A stretch of 20,384 nt of DNA, taken from assembly GCA_964646405.1 (NCBI GenBank), contig CAZYDV010000079.1, positions 1 to 20,384 on the forward strand. Reading direction: 5' to 3'. A program made the translations under genes and the position numbers. How positions within the stretch are numbered: the stretch's first letter is position 1; every line of letters begins with the position of its first letter. This stretch comes from CAKZSB01 sp964646405. Lineage in GTDB: Bacteria; Pseudomonadota; Gammaproteobacteria; Granulosicoccales; Granulosicoccaceae. This document shows, in pieces, positions 6,719 through 16,933 of the stretch. The notes under the pieces are model-generated. The model saw nothing but the letters and a program-made list of their open reading frames with translations, searched no databases and was not told the origin of the DNA.

Positions 6719-7694
6719 GACGCTGCCCGGCGAGATGAGCCGCCAGTTCGATCGCAGCGTTCAGGCTGCCGCCGGATGCGGTGCCGCTCGCGGCGAGATC
6801 CAGCGCGGTGCCGTGATCGACCGATGTTCTGATGATCGGTAGTCCGAGGGTGATGTTCACCGCTTGGCCAAAGCCGGCGTATTTCAACACCGGCAGGCCC
6901 TGGTCGTGATACATCGCCAGCACAGCGTCTGCATGATCCAGATGCCTTGGGGTAAACAGGGTGTCGGCCGGCAGAGGGCCTATGGCGTCGATATTGAGCG
7001 CTTGCGCCTGTGCGATAGCCGGTTCGATATGCTCGATCTCTTCGCGTCCGAGATGGCCCGATTCGCCGGCGTGCGGATTGAGTCCGCAGACGAGAATTTT
7101 CGGCTGCGCGATGCCAAACTGCGTGCGCAGATCGCGATCGAGAATCTTTAGACAGTTCAGCACCGCAGTGGTGCTAATGGCAGCGGACACGTCGGCCAGT
7201 GGCAAGTGGGTGGTGGCCAGTGCGACGCGCAAGGCATCGGCGGCGAGCATCATCAGTGGCGTTGCCTGAACCATCTCGGCGATGAATTCAGTGTGGCCAC
7301 TAAAAGCCATGCCGGCGTCGTTGATGACGCCCTTGTGCACCGGTGCTGTGACCATGGCATCGAACTCCCCGTCACGGCAGCCTGCTACCGCGCGACGGAT
7401 GGTATCGATTACGTAGCGCGAATTGGCGGGGTTCAGGACGCCGGCAGTCACCGGGGTAGCCAGCGGCTGGTGCAGCACCTGCAGTGCTGTGCACTCCCGA
7501 TTATCAACCGATGGCGAGTAATCGATTATTTCTCGATCGATGTTGAGCACTCGCGCGCGAGCGCGCAGCATGTCGGCGTCAGCGATGACGATTTCACGTG
7601 CACTGGATTGTGTGACGCGCGCGAGTAAGAGGTCCGGTCCTATACCCGCCGGCTCGCCGGCGGTGATGGCGAGAGTCGAGCGCTGTCGGGTCAC
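6705..7694 (-). CDS. pdxA: 4-hydroxythreonine-4-phosphate dehydrogenase
   Basis: PdxA oxidises 4-phosphohydroxy-L-threonine in the DXP-dependent pyridoxal phosphate pathway. The GTG at 7694 overlaps the surA stop (GTGA) and gives 329 residues, the same length as the E. coli enzyme; an in-frame extension to 7757 lies in surA and is rejected. The N-terminus TLAITAGEPAGIGPDL is typical. The metal-binding histidines are visible at H163 (TTHLPL), H208 (GLNPHAGE) and H263 (MYHDQGLPVLKY). GHTEF at 133-137 and SVDHGTALDLA at 291-301 are also conserved. The product cofactor is needed by the partial PLP enzyme at the right edge, though no operon link is implied. It is tightly coupled to surA upstream and rsmA downstream. 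Confidence 0.96.
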   Translation of the reverse strand: MTRQRSTLAITAGEPAGIGPDLLLARVTQSSAREIVIADADMLRARARVLNIDREIIDYSPSVDNRECTALQVLHQPLATPVTAGVLNPANSRYVIDTIRRAVAGCRDGEFDAMVTAPVHKGVINDAGMAFSGHTEFIAEMVQATPLMMLAADALRVALATTHLPLADVSAAISTTAVLNCLKILDRDLRTQFGIAQPKILVCGLNPHAGESGHLGREEIEHIEPAIAQAQALNIDAIGPLPADTLFTPRHLDHADAVLAMYHDQGLPVLKYAGFGQAVNITLGLPIIRTSVDHGTALDLAASGTASGGSLNAAIELAAHLAGQRHGRA

Positions 7695-8983
7695 TGAAAG
7701 TTTTTGCCAAAGCCACGCAGCTCGACATAGGCACTGTCGCGCAGGCGTTGCAGCCACTCCTGAAATTGTTCTTCGGCGCGCGTTTGGCGCAGCTGCTGGC
7801 GGGCGCGCTCTGTGGCGTTTTCATCGCCCGCACTGTCGCTGTATTCGCGATCGAGCACTTCCATTAGGTGCCAGCCAAATTGGGTCTGAAAGGGCTGCGT
7901 TACCTCGTTAAGCTTTGCCGAGAACGCCTTTCGCTCGAACACGGGCACCATCTCACCGGCGTTGAACCAGCCCAGGTTGCCACCATCGGCCGCGGTGTTT
8001 TTGTCATCGGAGAAGTCGCGCGCGAGGCTTTCGAAGGTGCGGCCTTCGGCCAGCATGGCACGCAGGCGAGTGATCTCCTGCTCCGCCTGTGCGGTGCTGC
8101 GTCCTGATCGCGTGCTGATCAGGATGTGCCGGGCCTGCACGCGGCTGACCTGGCGGGTGTCTTTGGAGCGCTGGTCCAGCAATTTCAGGACGTGAAACCC
8201 GGCCGGGCTTCGCAGAGGCTCGGTGACGTCGCCGATCTGCATGCCCGGCAACTGGCCGACGAAAAGGTCGGGCAGATCAACCGGGCTGCGCCAGCCGAGA
8301 TTGCCCCCCTCAATGTTATCGCCAAGACTTGTTCGCTGAGCCTCGACAAGGGCTGAAAACGACTGCCCGTCGCGTGCTGCCGAGGCGATTTGTCGCGCGA
8401 TCTGTTGCGCGTTTTCAACCTGCGTGGTGTCGGCCTGTTGGGGCAGTTTGACCAGAATATGTTCCAGTTCGTAGCTGTCGTTGTCGCCACCGCTGGTGGT
8501 GCGCAGATAGTCGTTCACTTCTTCATCGCTGATGCGCAGGTTCGATTCGACCTCACGCTGCATCAGGGTGGAGATGATCATCTCGCGCCGAATACTCTCG
8601 CGAAACTCGAGAAAATCGACACCATCGCGGCTCAGCGCCTCGCGCAACTGGTTGAGCGACATATTGTTGTTGCGCGCCATGCCCTCTAGGGTCCGTTGCA
8701 GGTTGCTGTCGTCAACCCGAATGCCGCGTTGTCTGGCCTGCTGGAGCTGCAGCGATTGCACGATGAGGCGCTCGAACACGGCGCGATCCAGATCGGCGCC
8801 CTGCGGCATGTTTGGCGTTGGCTGACGCAGCAGTCGGGCGCGTTCGCTCTCGAAATCGGTCGAGAGGATGATGTCGTCGTTGACCACGGCAATGATACTA
8901 TCGAGTGCCTGCTCGGCGCTGTGCAGCAGCGAGCTGCCGGCCAGGGTTGCAACCGAGAGTATGAGTCCAAGTGTAGTGCGCAT
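7691..8983 (-). CDS. surA: Periplasmic peptidyl-prolyl isomerase and chaperone SurA
   Basis: SurA escorts unfolded outer-membrane proteins through the periplasm to the BAM complex; LptD, encoded just upstream, is a known client. From the ATG at 8983 the product is 430 residues, close to the 428 of E. coli. A signal peptide is clear (MRTTLGLILSVATLAGSSLL, cleavage likely after HSA at 21-23). It is followed by the N-terminal chaperone domain beginning LDSIIAVVNDDIILSTD, and two parvulin domains: about 167-268 (ELEHILVKLP to GFHVLKLLDQR) and 282-382 (VQARHILIS to GWHLMEVLDRE). A C-terminal helix packs back on the chaperone domain in the family. GGAA sits 7 bases before the ATG, favouring it over an in-frame TTG at 8989. 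Confidence 0.96.
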   Translation of the reverse strand: MRTTLGLILSVATLAGSSLLHSAEQALDSIIAVVNDDIILSTDFESERARLLRQPTPNMPQGADLDRAVFERLIVQSLQLQQARQRGIRVDDSNLQRTLEGMARNNNMSLNQLREALSRDGVDFLEFRESIRREMIISTLMQREVESNLRISDEEVNDYLRTTSGGDNDSYELEHILVKLPQQADTTQVENAQQIARQIASAARDGQSFSALVEAQRTSLGDNIEGGNLGWRSPVDLPDLFVGQLPGMQIGDVTEPLRSPAGFHVLKLLDQRSKDTRQVSRVQARHILISTRSGRSTAQAEQEITRLRAMLAEGRTFESLARDFSDDKNTAADGGNLGWFNAGEMVPVFERKAFSAKLNEVTQPFQTQFGWHLMEVLDREYSDSAGDENATERARQQLRQTRAEEQFQEWLQRLRDSAYVELRGFGKNFQ

Positions 8984-9023
8984 ATTCAATTTCCAGCGGG
9001 CGGAAATGGTGGAGTTTGTTGGT

Positions 9024-9035
9024 TAGTCCGGACTA
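9024..9035. promoter_or_regulatory. 12-base perfect palindrome in the surA leader
   Basis: TAGTCCGGACTA is a perfect palindrome in the roughly 166-base gap between the lptD stop and the surA start. Such a gap is unusual in this otherwise tightly packed cluster and could hold a separate surA promoter. A weak candidate on the minus strand pairs TTGCAA with GACAAT at 18 bases. No known operator consensus is recognised, so function is open. Confidence 0.25.
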
Positions 9036-9149
9036 CTCATGACGGGGCGAGAACATCGCGAATTCGTCAATTTCATGCATTGTCCAGGCTCGGAGTGAGG
9101 CTTTGCAACAGGATATAGTCGGGTGCCCGAAGCGGGGTGTGCCGCCACG

Positions 9150-11411
9150 CTAGCGCAGGCTGTTGCGATAGCCACCGATCCCTTCACTGAGAACCTCGGA
9201 GACATTTTGTCCGACCGGTGCGAGCCCTTTCAATACCAGTTGGAAAAAGTACGAGGTATTGCTGTCTTCACCGTCGTCGGTGATGAATTGCCGAGCGGCG
9301 ACACGAAATGCCCAGCAGCAGCTCTCGTACTCAAGACCCAGCACGTTTTCGATGTTGGTGTTTTCGTCCAGGGAATAGTTCCACCCCGCGGCGAACTTCC
9401 ATTGATCGCCCAGTGGCCAGTAGATCGAACTGTTCAGAAATTCGCCGCTGTCTTCCAGAAATCGATGGCCGAAGTTGAACAGTTTGTCGTCGGCCAGTCG
9501 GTAACTCAACTGAAGGGCGGATCGTTTCGTGGTGCGGGTGTTTGGGTCCCACTGTAGATTGCTGGCCGCACTCCAGTGGCGATCGATGGTGCCGCTGAGC
9601 TCTGCCACCAGATCGGAGACGCTGGCGGTTGCTGGCTCGGCGCCATCGAGTGTGACGGTGCGATCGTCAAAGTAGAAAATCTGCCCGATACTGCCCTGCA
9701 TTCGCTCGCGTCGGGTTTCGCCATCTATCAGGCGTGAACTTAGCGCCAGACTGAGCTGGTTGGCATCGTTGATTCGGTCGGCACCGGAGAATCGGTTTTC
9801 GCGAAACAACTGGGCAAAATTGAAATCGAGTGCGCCGGTGTCGAACAGTGGCAGGCGAGATTGATCGCGGCGGCGCGCGTAGAGATAAAATGCGCGCGGC
9901 TCCAGGCTGATCGTTGAGCCGTTGTCCAGCTCGCGATCCAGAAACAGGCCGGCATCTGCTGACAGTATCGGTACGTTGCGGGTTGACGTGCTGTCGAATG
10001 CGGCGCCGGTGTTATTTAGATCATAGCGGCTAAAACGCCAGGTAGTGGCGAGGGTACTGAACCACCCTCGCCGGGTGACATTCCATTCCAGCCGTGGCGC
10101 GAGATCCAGTCGGCTGCCGGTCACGGAATTGTCTCGTTCAAAGAACACCAGCTCCGAGTCGATAGATGCATCGAGCCCGCGAAGTTTGCCCGGATATCGG
10201 TGGCGCATTCTAAGCTGTGGCAGCAGCTGATAAGGCCGCTGGTCCTCGGGGATATTGGTGTCCACCGTCTGGTAGCCGAGCAGCCGGGCGCGAAAGTCGT
10301 AGTGGGGGCTGCGGTAGTTCAGGTCGGCACGGCGTTGCAGGTGGGTGATGCTCGCGACCTTCAGTGTGTCGCCGAGATCCTCGAAGTACTCCTGGTCCGA
10401 CACACTGCCGATATCGATTTCCGAGCTCCAGTGATCGCCGAAAGTGCCACTCTGGCGCAAACGGGCGAACTGTCGGCTCTTGCCGGCCTCGAAGCGATCA
10501 TCGTTGCCGATATATTCCTGGTTGAGGGTCCAAGCGCCAAAGCGATTGAGATGGCGCACTTCGGTTTGCAACTGGAATCCGCGATCAGTCATCGAGCGAC
10601 CGAGAAAGGTCGCATCCCAGTTGGGGGCGATATTCCAATAGAACGGCTGGCGATACTCAAGACCCGTCTGGTCAGTTTGATCAAAGCGCGGCAGCAGAAA
10701 GCCCGTCTTGCGCCGATCGTCGATCGGAAATGAAAAAACCGGCGTATAGAAGATCGGCACGCCTTTGAATCGCAACGACACGTCGCGTGCCGTGCCGACG
10801 CCCTCGGCTCGATCCAGTTTCAATGACGAGGTGCTCAGCCGCCAGCCGTTGTCGCCTGGTGGGCAACTGGAGTAGCTGGCGTTTTTGAGCGTCAGGCTGC
10901 CGTCCGCGCCGCGTGAGATAGCGCTCGCCTGACCTTGCGATCGAATGCCGCCGGCGTTGAATTCGTAACCTGAATTGCCGAGCGCAAAAGTCCCTTCATC
11001 GACCGCAATGCTGGCGCTGGCGCCCGATACGCGCAGACCCCGGCTGACGAACGACAGGTCGCCAGCCACGGTTGCGACACCCGTGCTGGTGTCATAAGTG
11101 GCTGATTCGGCCGCCAGCTCCCCGTCCTGGTGGCGAATCGATACGCCGCCGTCGAGCTCGATCACGTTGACATCGTCGGCGCTGTTGCGCGCAGAATCTG
11201 CCGACAACTCGATCACATTGTTGGTCAACGCGTGGGCATTGACGTCGATCTGATAGCGCGGCGTGTTGTCGGCGCGGCAGTAGGCTTGCGCACGCGCGCT
11301 GTCAGCGGCCAGCGCCATTGCCAGAAACAGAAGCAATCGGGGTGGCAGGCTGGTATGGTTGCGCGTTTTCAAACGGTGGGTGAGGTAGTCGACTGGGCAA
11401 TCCGGCAGCAT
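9150..11411 (-). CDS. lptD: LPS-assembly protein LptD (outer-membrane beta-barrel)
   Basis: LptD with LptE inserts lipopolysaccharide into the outer leaflet of the outer membrane. The product is 753 residues from the ATG at 11411. It has a signal peptide (PPRLLLFLAMALA, cleavage near ARAQA), an N-terminal OstA/jellyroll domain (about 50-200) that docks to the LptA bridge, then a long barrel of alternating strands. The four cysteines that form the two essential inter-domain disulfides in E. coli are all present: C45, C183, and the pair C698-C699 (YESCCWAF). An in-frame TTG at 11372 would give a more classical signal peptide (MKTRNHTSLPPRLL); neither start has a clear Shine-Dalgarno. It is the first gene of the minus-strand cluster and diverges from ung across about 79 bases. 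No sigma-E-like promoter was seen. Confidence 0.95.
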   Translation of the reverse strand: MLPDCPVDYLTHRLKTRNHTSLPPRLLLFLAMALAADSARAQAYCRADNTPRYQIDVNAHALTNNVIELSADSARNSADDVNVIELDGGVSIRHQDGELAAESATYDTSTGVATVAGDLSFVSRGLRVSGASASIAVDEGTFALGNSGYEFNAGGIRSQGQASAISRGADGSLTLKNASYSSCPPGDNGWRLSTSSLKLDRAEGVGTARDVSLRFKGVPIFYTPVFSFPIDDRRKTGFLLPRFDQTDQTGLEYRQPFYWNIAPNWDATFLGRSMTDRGFQLQTEVRHLNRFGAWTLNQEYIGNDDRFEAGKSRQFARLRQSGTFGDHWSSEIDIGSVSDQEYFEDLGDTLKVASITHLQRRADLNYRSPHYDFRARLLGYQTVDTNIPEDQRPYQLLPQLRMRHRYPGKLRGLDASIDSELVFFERDNSVTGSRLDLAPRLEWNVTRRGWFSTLATTWRFSRYDLNNTGAAFDSTSTRNVPILSADAGLFLDRELDNGSTISLEPRAFYLYARRRDQSRLPLFDTGALDFNFAQLFRENRFSGADRINDANQLSLALSSRLIDGETRRERMQGSIGQIFYFDDRTVTLDGAEPATASVSDLVAELSGTIDRHWSAASNLQWDPNTRTTKRSALQLSYRLADDKLFNFGHRFLEDSGEFLNSSIYWPLGDQWKFAAGWNYSLDENTNIENVLGLEYESCCWAFRVAARQFITDDGEDSNTSYFFQLVLKGLAPVGQNVSEVLSEGIGGYRNSLR

Positions 11412-11490
11412 AGCCGGGAACAGCGACCAGCTGTTGGGCGGGAACGTGTCAATCCGTCAAGAGCCGACCACACCCGTATGGACGGAGGCT

Positions 11491-12183
11491 ATGTCAGAAG
11501 ATCGTATTCGATTGGAGAGCGGCTGGAAATCGCGGCTGCTGGACCAGTTTGATCAACCCTACATGAAGGATCTTCGCGCCTATTTGCTTCAAAGGAGGCA
11601 GAATGGCGCGACGATTTTTCCACCTCCGGATCAGTGGTTCAGCGCCTTTAATCAAACGCCGTTCGATGATGTCAAAGTGGTTATCCTGGGGCAGGATCCC
11701 TATCACGGCGTCGGCCAGGCGCACGGCATGTGTTTTTCAGTCATGCCCGGGGTTGCCATCCCGCCATCGCTGCGCAACATCTACAAGGAATTGCAGACCG
11801 ATCTGGGCATTGCCCCGGTGTCGCACGGCTATCTAGCGAGCTGGGCAGAGCAGGGGGTGTTTCTGCTCAATAGTGTACTGACGGTTGAACGCGGCCAGGC
11901 GGCAGCGCACCAGGGCAAAGGGTGGGAGCAGTTCACCGATCAGGTCATTGCCCTGCTCGCCGAGCAGCGCGATGGTATTGTGTTTCTGCTATGGGGCGCC
12001 TACGCGCGACGCAAGGGCCAGATGATCGACCAGAACAAACACCTGGTGCTGACCTGCGCACACCCCTCGCCGTTTTCCGCCACCGGTTTTTTGGGCTGTC
12101 GGCACTTTTCTCAGGCCAATGCGTATTTGTCGGCGAATGGACGCACGCCAGTCGACTGGCAGCTTCCAGAGCAGGTCGGTTAG
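11491..12183 (+). CDS. ung: Uracil-DNA glycosylase, family 1
   Basis: Ung excises uracil from DNA to start base-excision repair, which complements ThyA's role in limiting dUTP incorporation. From the ATG at 11491 the product is 230 residues (E. coli 229). Seen are the water-activating loop GQDPYHG at 67-73 with D69, the uracil-stacking F82, the uracil-binding N127 in LLNSVLTV, and the minor-groove loop HPSPFSA at 191-197 with H191. The start is favoured by length and by GGAGG at 11484-11488, although the 2-base spacing is unusually short. An in-frame extension to 11434 adds 19 unalignable residues. It is divergent from lptD, so both promoters must fit in or near about 79 bases. Confidence 0.96.
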   Translation: MSEDRIRLESGWKSRLLDQFDQPYMKDLRAYLLQRRQNGATIFPPPDQWFSAFNQTPFDDVKVVILGQDPYHGVGQAHGMCFSVMPGVAIPPSLRNIYKELQTDLGIAPVSHGYLASWAEQGVFLLNSVLTVERGQAAAHQGKGWEQFTDQVIALLAEQRDGIVFLLWGAYARRKGQMIDQNKHLVLTCAHPSPFSATGFLGCRHFSQANAYLSANGRTPVDWQLPEQVG

Positions 12184-12193
12184 GAGTCTGTTT

Positions 12194-12239
12194 AATACCA
12201 ACGGGTATTCATTTCGGAACCCAATCTTCCGTTTATTGG
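12194..12239. repeat. Two small inverted repeats between ung and hppA
   Basis: AATACC (12194-12199) and GGTATT (12204-12209) form a six-pair stem with loop AACG. CCAAT (12221-12225) and ATTGG (12235-12239) form a second, weaker dyad. Neither has a T-tract, so they are not typical intrinsic terminators. They could be protein-binding or RNA-structure elements ahead of the pyrophosphatase gene, or chance. Confidence 0.25.
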
Positions 12240-12260
12240 TCCTGGCATTGAGCACAAGCC

Positions 12261-12269
12261 TGCTAAACT
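12261..12269 (+). promoter_or_regulatory. Candidate extended -10 promoter for hppA
   Basis: TGCTAAACT reads as an extended -10 (TGn followed by TAAACT) 86 bases before the hppA ATG. No clear -35 lies at 16-18 bases upstream, which extended -10 promoters tolerate. Evidence is the motif and its position only. Confidence 0.3.
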
Positions 12270-12355
12270 TCGTCGGGGAACTTGTAACGTGATCACTCAC
12301 TGGTGCACAATCCGTGCGCCTTCACACTCCGAATCAAATTCACAGAGGAACAAAG

Positions 12356-14359
<2,004 letters not shown>

Positions 14360-14380
14360 CGGCACATAGCGGTAACCTGG

Positions 14381-14412
14381 AAAAAGCCCGGTCATCGACC
14401 GGGCTTTTTTTT
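14381..14412 (+). terminator. Intrinsic terminator after hppA
   Basis: GCCCGGTC (14386-14393) and GACCGGGC (14397-14404) form a perfect eight-pair GC-rich stem with loop ATC, followed by eight T residues. A-tract bases before the stem extend the pairing with the T-tract. It should isolate hppA from the mltB-lipA genes downstream. Confidence 0.93.
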
Positions 14413-14506
14413 GTCCGTCAATAAGCGCGGCATTGAATTGATGACGTAGCGGTAGCACCCACTCTCGACTGGTTTATTTCCCATTGGACAGACGGCACGG
14501 CAATGC

Positions 14507-14536
14507 TTGCCTGGCGTGTACGAGGGCCACTAGAAT
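14507..14536 (+). promoter_or_regulatory. Candidate promoter for mltB-rlpA
   Basis: TTGCCT (14507-14512) and TAGAAT (14531-14536) are 18 bases apart and match four and five of six consensus positions. Transcription would start about 40 bases before the mltB start, just after the hppA terminator. No other convincing promoter is visible in this 170-base gap. Confidence 0.4.
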
Positions 14537-14582
14537 TTCGGCCTGTACCTGGCTAAAGCCTTTGCTTCATCGGGATTTTTAA

Positions 14583-15575
14583 TTGTTATCTCTCTTGCGT
14601 CAGTTTCATTTTGCTCGCGTGTGCGCACTCGTTTGCGCATTGTTATGCCTGTCGGGCAATGTGCTAGCCGACTACAGTGACCGCGCCGAGGTGCGCGAGT
14701 TTATCGAGCGGATGGAGCGCGAGCACGGCATGAATGAGGCTCAGTTGCGGGCCCTGTTTGCCAGCGTGGAGAAGCAGGAACGGGTGCTGGAATTGATGCA
14801 ACGACCAGCCGAAAAGCGGCTCGAATGGGGTGAATACCGAAAAATCTTTCTCACCGATGAGCGCATCGACGCCGGCGTTGAGTTTTGGCGAGAGCACGAA
14901 GACGATCTTGCGCGTGCACAGTTGCGCTACGGCGTGCCGGCGGCCGTCATTGTGGCGATTATTGGCGTGGAGACTTTTTTTGGCCGAATTTCGGGCGGCT
15001 TTCCTGCGATCGACACCCTGACAACCCTGGCATTCGATTATCCACGGCGCGCGAAGTTCTTCACCGGTGAGCTTGAACAATACTTGTTGTTGACTCGCGA
15101 AACGGGTTTGTCTGCTACCGATCTGAAGGGGTCTTATGCCGCTGCCTTCGGTTTGCCGCAGTTTATCTCCAGCAGCTATCGCGAATATGCCATCGACTTC
15201 GACGATGATGAAAAACGCGATCTATGGAATAGCGTGCCGGATGCCATCGGCAGTGTTGCCAACTACCTGTACCGTCATGGATGGAAGGGCGGGCAAAGCA
15301 TCGCGGAAACAGCGAAATGGGATTCGCGTGCCTTGCCACTGTTGGCGAAGCGACTGCCTAAGCCGGCGCACGATCTCGATACGATGCAACGCGCGGGTAT
15401 CTATCCAAAACGTAAAGGCAACGGTACATACAGCTTATTACAGTTGAAGGGTAGCCAAGGTGCTGAGTACTGGATTGGTCATCAAAACCTCTATGTGATC
15501 ACCCGCTATAACCACAGTACGCTGTATGCAATGGCTGTGTTTCAACTAAGCGAATCGATTCGTTCGCGCTATTAG
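14583..15575 (+). CDS. mltB: Lytic murein transglycosylase B
   Basis: MltB cleaves glycan strands between MurNAc and GlcNAc, leaving 1,6-anhydro ends. The product is 330 residues with a signal peptide (hydrophobic 13-28, cleavage likely after GNVLA). The catalytic glutamate is E130 in IIGVETFFGR. The second family motif reads GSYAAAFGLPQFISSSY at 183-199, a divergent version of the usual GSxAGAxGxxQFMPSSY. DAIGSVANYLYRHGW near 220-234 is typical. A TAA immediately before the TTG at 14583 makes it the first possible start; CGGGA about 7 bases upstream supports it, though the GTG at 14619 is not excluded. No lipobox is present, so the enzyme is probably soluble in the periplasm. It precedes rlpA by 40 bases. 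Confidence 0.93.
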   Translation: MLSLLRQFHFARVCALVCALLCLSGNVLADYSDRAEVREFIERMEREHGMNEAQLRALFASVEKQERVLELMQRPAEKRLEWGEYRKIFLTDERIDAGVEFWREHEDDLARAQLRYGVPAAVIVAIIGVETFFGRISGGFPAIDTLTTLAFDYPRRAKFFTGELEQYLLLTRETGLSATDLKGSYAAAFGLPQFISSSYREYAIDFDDDEKRDLWNSVPDAIGSVANYLYRHGWKGGQSIAETAKWDSRALPLLAKRLPKPAHDLDTMQRAGIYPKRKGNGTYSLLQLKGSQGAEYWIGHQNLYVITRYNHSTLYAMAVFQLSESIRSRY

Positions 15576-15615
15576 GGATTTAATCCCCAATGGTCCTCTC
15601 TTTTCAGGAGTCTAA

Positions 15616-16743
15616 ATGAAAATTGTTAACGCGGTGGCGATTGCGCTATCGATTGCGAGTGTCAGCGGCTGTTCATTGCTTCCGGTGGGCGAAAGCGTAC
15701 CCAGCCAGTTTGCCAATCGCGATGCTGCGGATCAGGGCGGTCTGCAGGTGCGATTGAGTGAGCGTGGCAATATGGATTCATACGTTGTGGGGGGCACGCG
15801 TTACCACACGCTCAAATCATCGCACGGTTATTCAGCCCGCGGTGTCGCGTCCTGGTATGGTCCGAATTTTCATGGCCGTTCGACCTCAAACGGCGAGGTG
15901 TATGACATGTATCGCCTGACGGCGGCTCATCGTGCCCTGCCGCTGCCTACCTATGCGCGAGTAACGCATCTGGGCAATGGCAAGTCAGTGATCGTGAAGA
16001 TAAATGATCGTGGCCCCTTTTCTGGTGATCGCTTAGTCGATTTGTCATTTGCCGCAGCGCTAAAGCTCGGCATGGTCAATGAAGGTACCGCGATGGTAGA
16101 CGTCCAGGCGCTCTCTGCAACCGAGCTACTCGCCATGACCGGACCCGAAAACCGCATGGGGATAGACTTCTACGACCCGATGGCTAAAGAGCAGGGTAGC
16201 GGTGAAGATGGCGAGTTGGTGACGGTTGCGGCTGTTTATCAGGACCAGAACAGCGTCGAGGCGATATCGGCAGAGGCAGCGGATGAATTGAAGGAAGTAG
16301 CCAATGCAAAAGGGGTTGTAGCGAATGCCGAACTCGACGAATCCAGCGTAGATCTGGACAACATCGTTGGGCCAACTGCGGCAGTGGCCGGTACACTCGA
16401 TATCGTCGGGCCAGATAATGACGAGGCCGAGTATCAGGCCGGGCAGAGTATTGATTTATCACCGCTGAAGCAGAATGAACCAGTCGTCGCTGCGGCAACG
16501 GGTGGTGAGACGGTCTACTACGTTCAAGCGGGTGTGTTTCCGAGTGAAGACTATGCTGAACGCGCGGCAGTGGATATCGTGCTCGAAGTGCCAAACGAGG
16601 CGGTGACAATCAAGCCGTTGAAGAACTCTGAAATGTATCGAGTCACCATCGGCCCGGTGCTGCAGGCAGAGCACGCCGAGAAAATTTCAGTCGCCTTGCA
16701 CGACGCCGGACTTGACAATTTCACGGTCAAAGTAAAGGAATAG
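15616..16743 (+). CDS. rlpA: RlpA-like septal lipoprotein and lytic transglycosylase with SPOR domain
   Basis: RlpA proteins cleave peptide-free glycan at the division septum in Pseudomonas; in E. coli the activity is not apparent. The product is 375 residues. SVSGC puts the lipidated cysteine at C19, making it an Lgt substrate. A double-psi beta-barrel domain spans about 75-165, with GVASWYGPNFHGRSTSNGE, LTAAHRALPLPT and KINDRGPF (D131). An acidic linker rich in alanine, glutamate and aspartate covers about 185-300. A C-terminal SPOR domain (YYVQAGVFPSEDYAERAA, MYRVTIGPV) should bind denuded glycan at the septum. The ATG at 15616 follows AGGAG at 5 bases. It probably shares a transcript with mltB. 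Confidence 0.93.
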   Translation: MKIVNAVAIALSIASVSGCSLLPVGESVPSQFANRDAADQGGLQVRLSERGNMDSYVVGGTRYHTLKSSHGYSARGVASWYGPNFHGRSTSNGEVYDMYRLTAAHRALPLPTYARVTHLGNGKSVIVKINDRGPFSGDRLVDLSFAAALKLGMVNEGTAMVDVQALSATELLAMTGPENRMGIDFYDPMAKEQGSGEDGELVTVAAVYQDQNSVEAISAEAADELKEVANAKGVVANAELDESSVDLDNIVGPTAAVAGTLDIVGPDNDEAEYQAGQSIDLSPLKQNEPVVAAATGGETVYYVQAGVFPSEDYAERAAVDIVLEVPNEAVTIKPLKNSEMYRVTIGPVLQAEHAEKISVALHDAGLDNFTVKVKE

Positions 16744-16758
16744 TCGTCACAGGCACGG

Positions 16759-16779
16759 CGGCGAGCACTGAGCTCGCCG
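16759..16779 (+). terminator. Hairpin after rlpA, possible weak terminator
   Basis: CGGCGAGC (16759-16766) pairs perfectly with GCTCGCCG (16772-16779) across loop ACTGA, 15 bases after the rlpA stop. Only a broken TTCT tract follows, so termination may be partial, or the hairpin may protect the mRNA 3' end. Confidence 0.5.
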
Positions 16780-16933
16780 TTCTCTGCGTATTACACTCGC
16801 ATCAGCGCTTGTGTTTGTGCTTCCCGCTGGCTGATGCTTTTTTCCCTTGATTTTTTCGGCACGAACGCATGTTGGTAAACCCGATGGATGGCCATTTGTG
16901 TTGATGCAAACCTGCAAGTCGCAGCCCGGGCCC

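Noticed and set aside
10200..10733. 177-codon plus-strand open frame within lptD
   Set aside because: Antisense shadow of the LptD barrel, with no ribosome binding site or recognisable domain.
12277..12283. GGAACTT resembling a sigma-E -35 element upstream of hppA
   Set aside because: No sigma-E -10 element follows at 15-17 bases, and hppA is not a typical member of that regulon.
16184..16609. Proline- and arginine-rich minus-strand open frame
   Set aside because: Shadow of the acidic linker of rlpA; composition is explained by the opposite strand.
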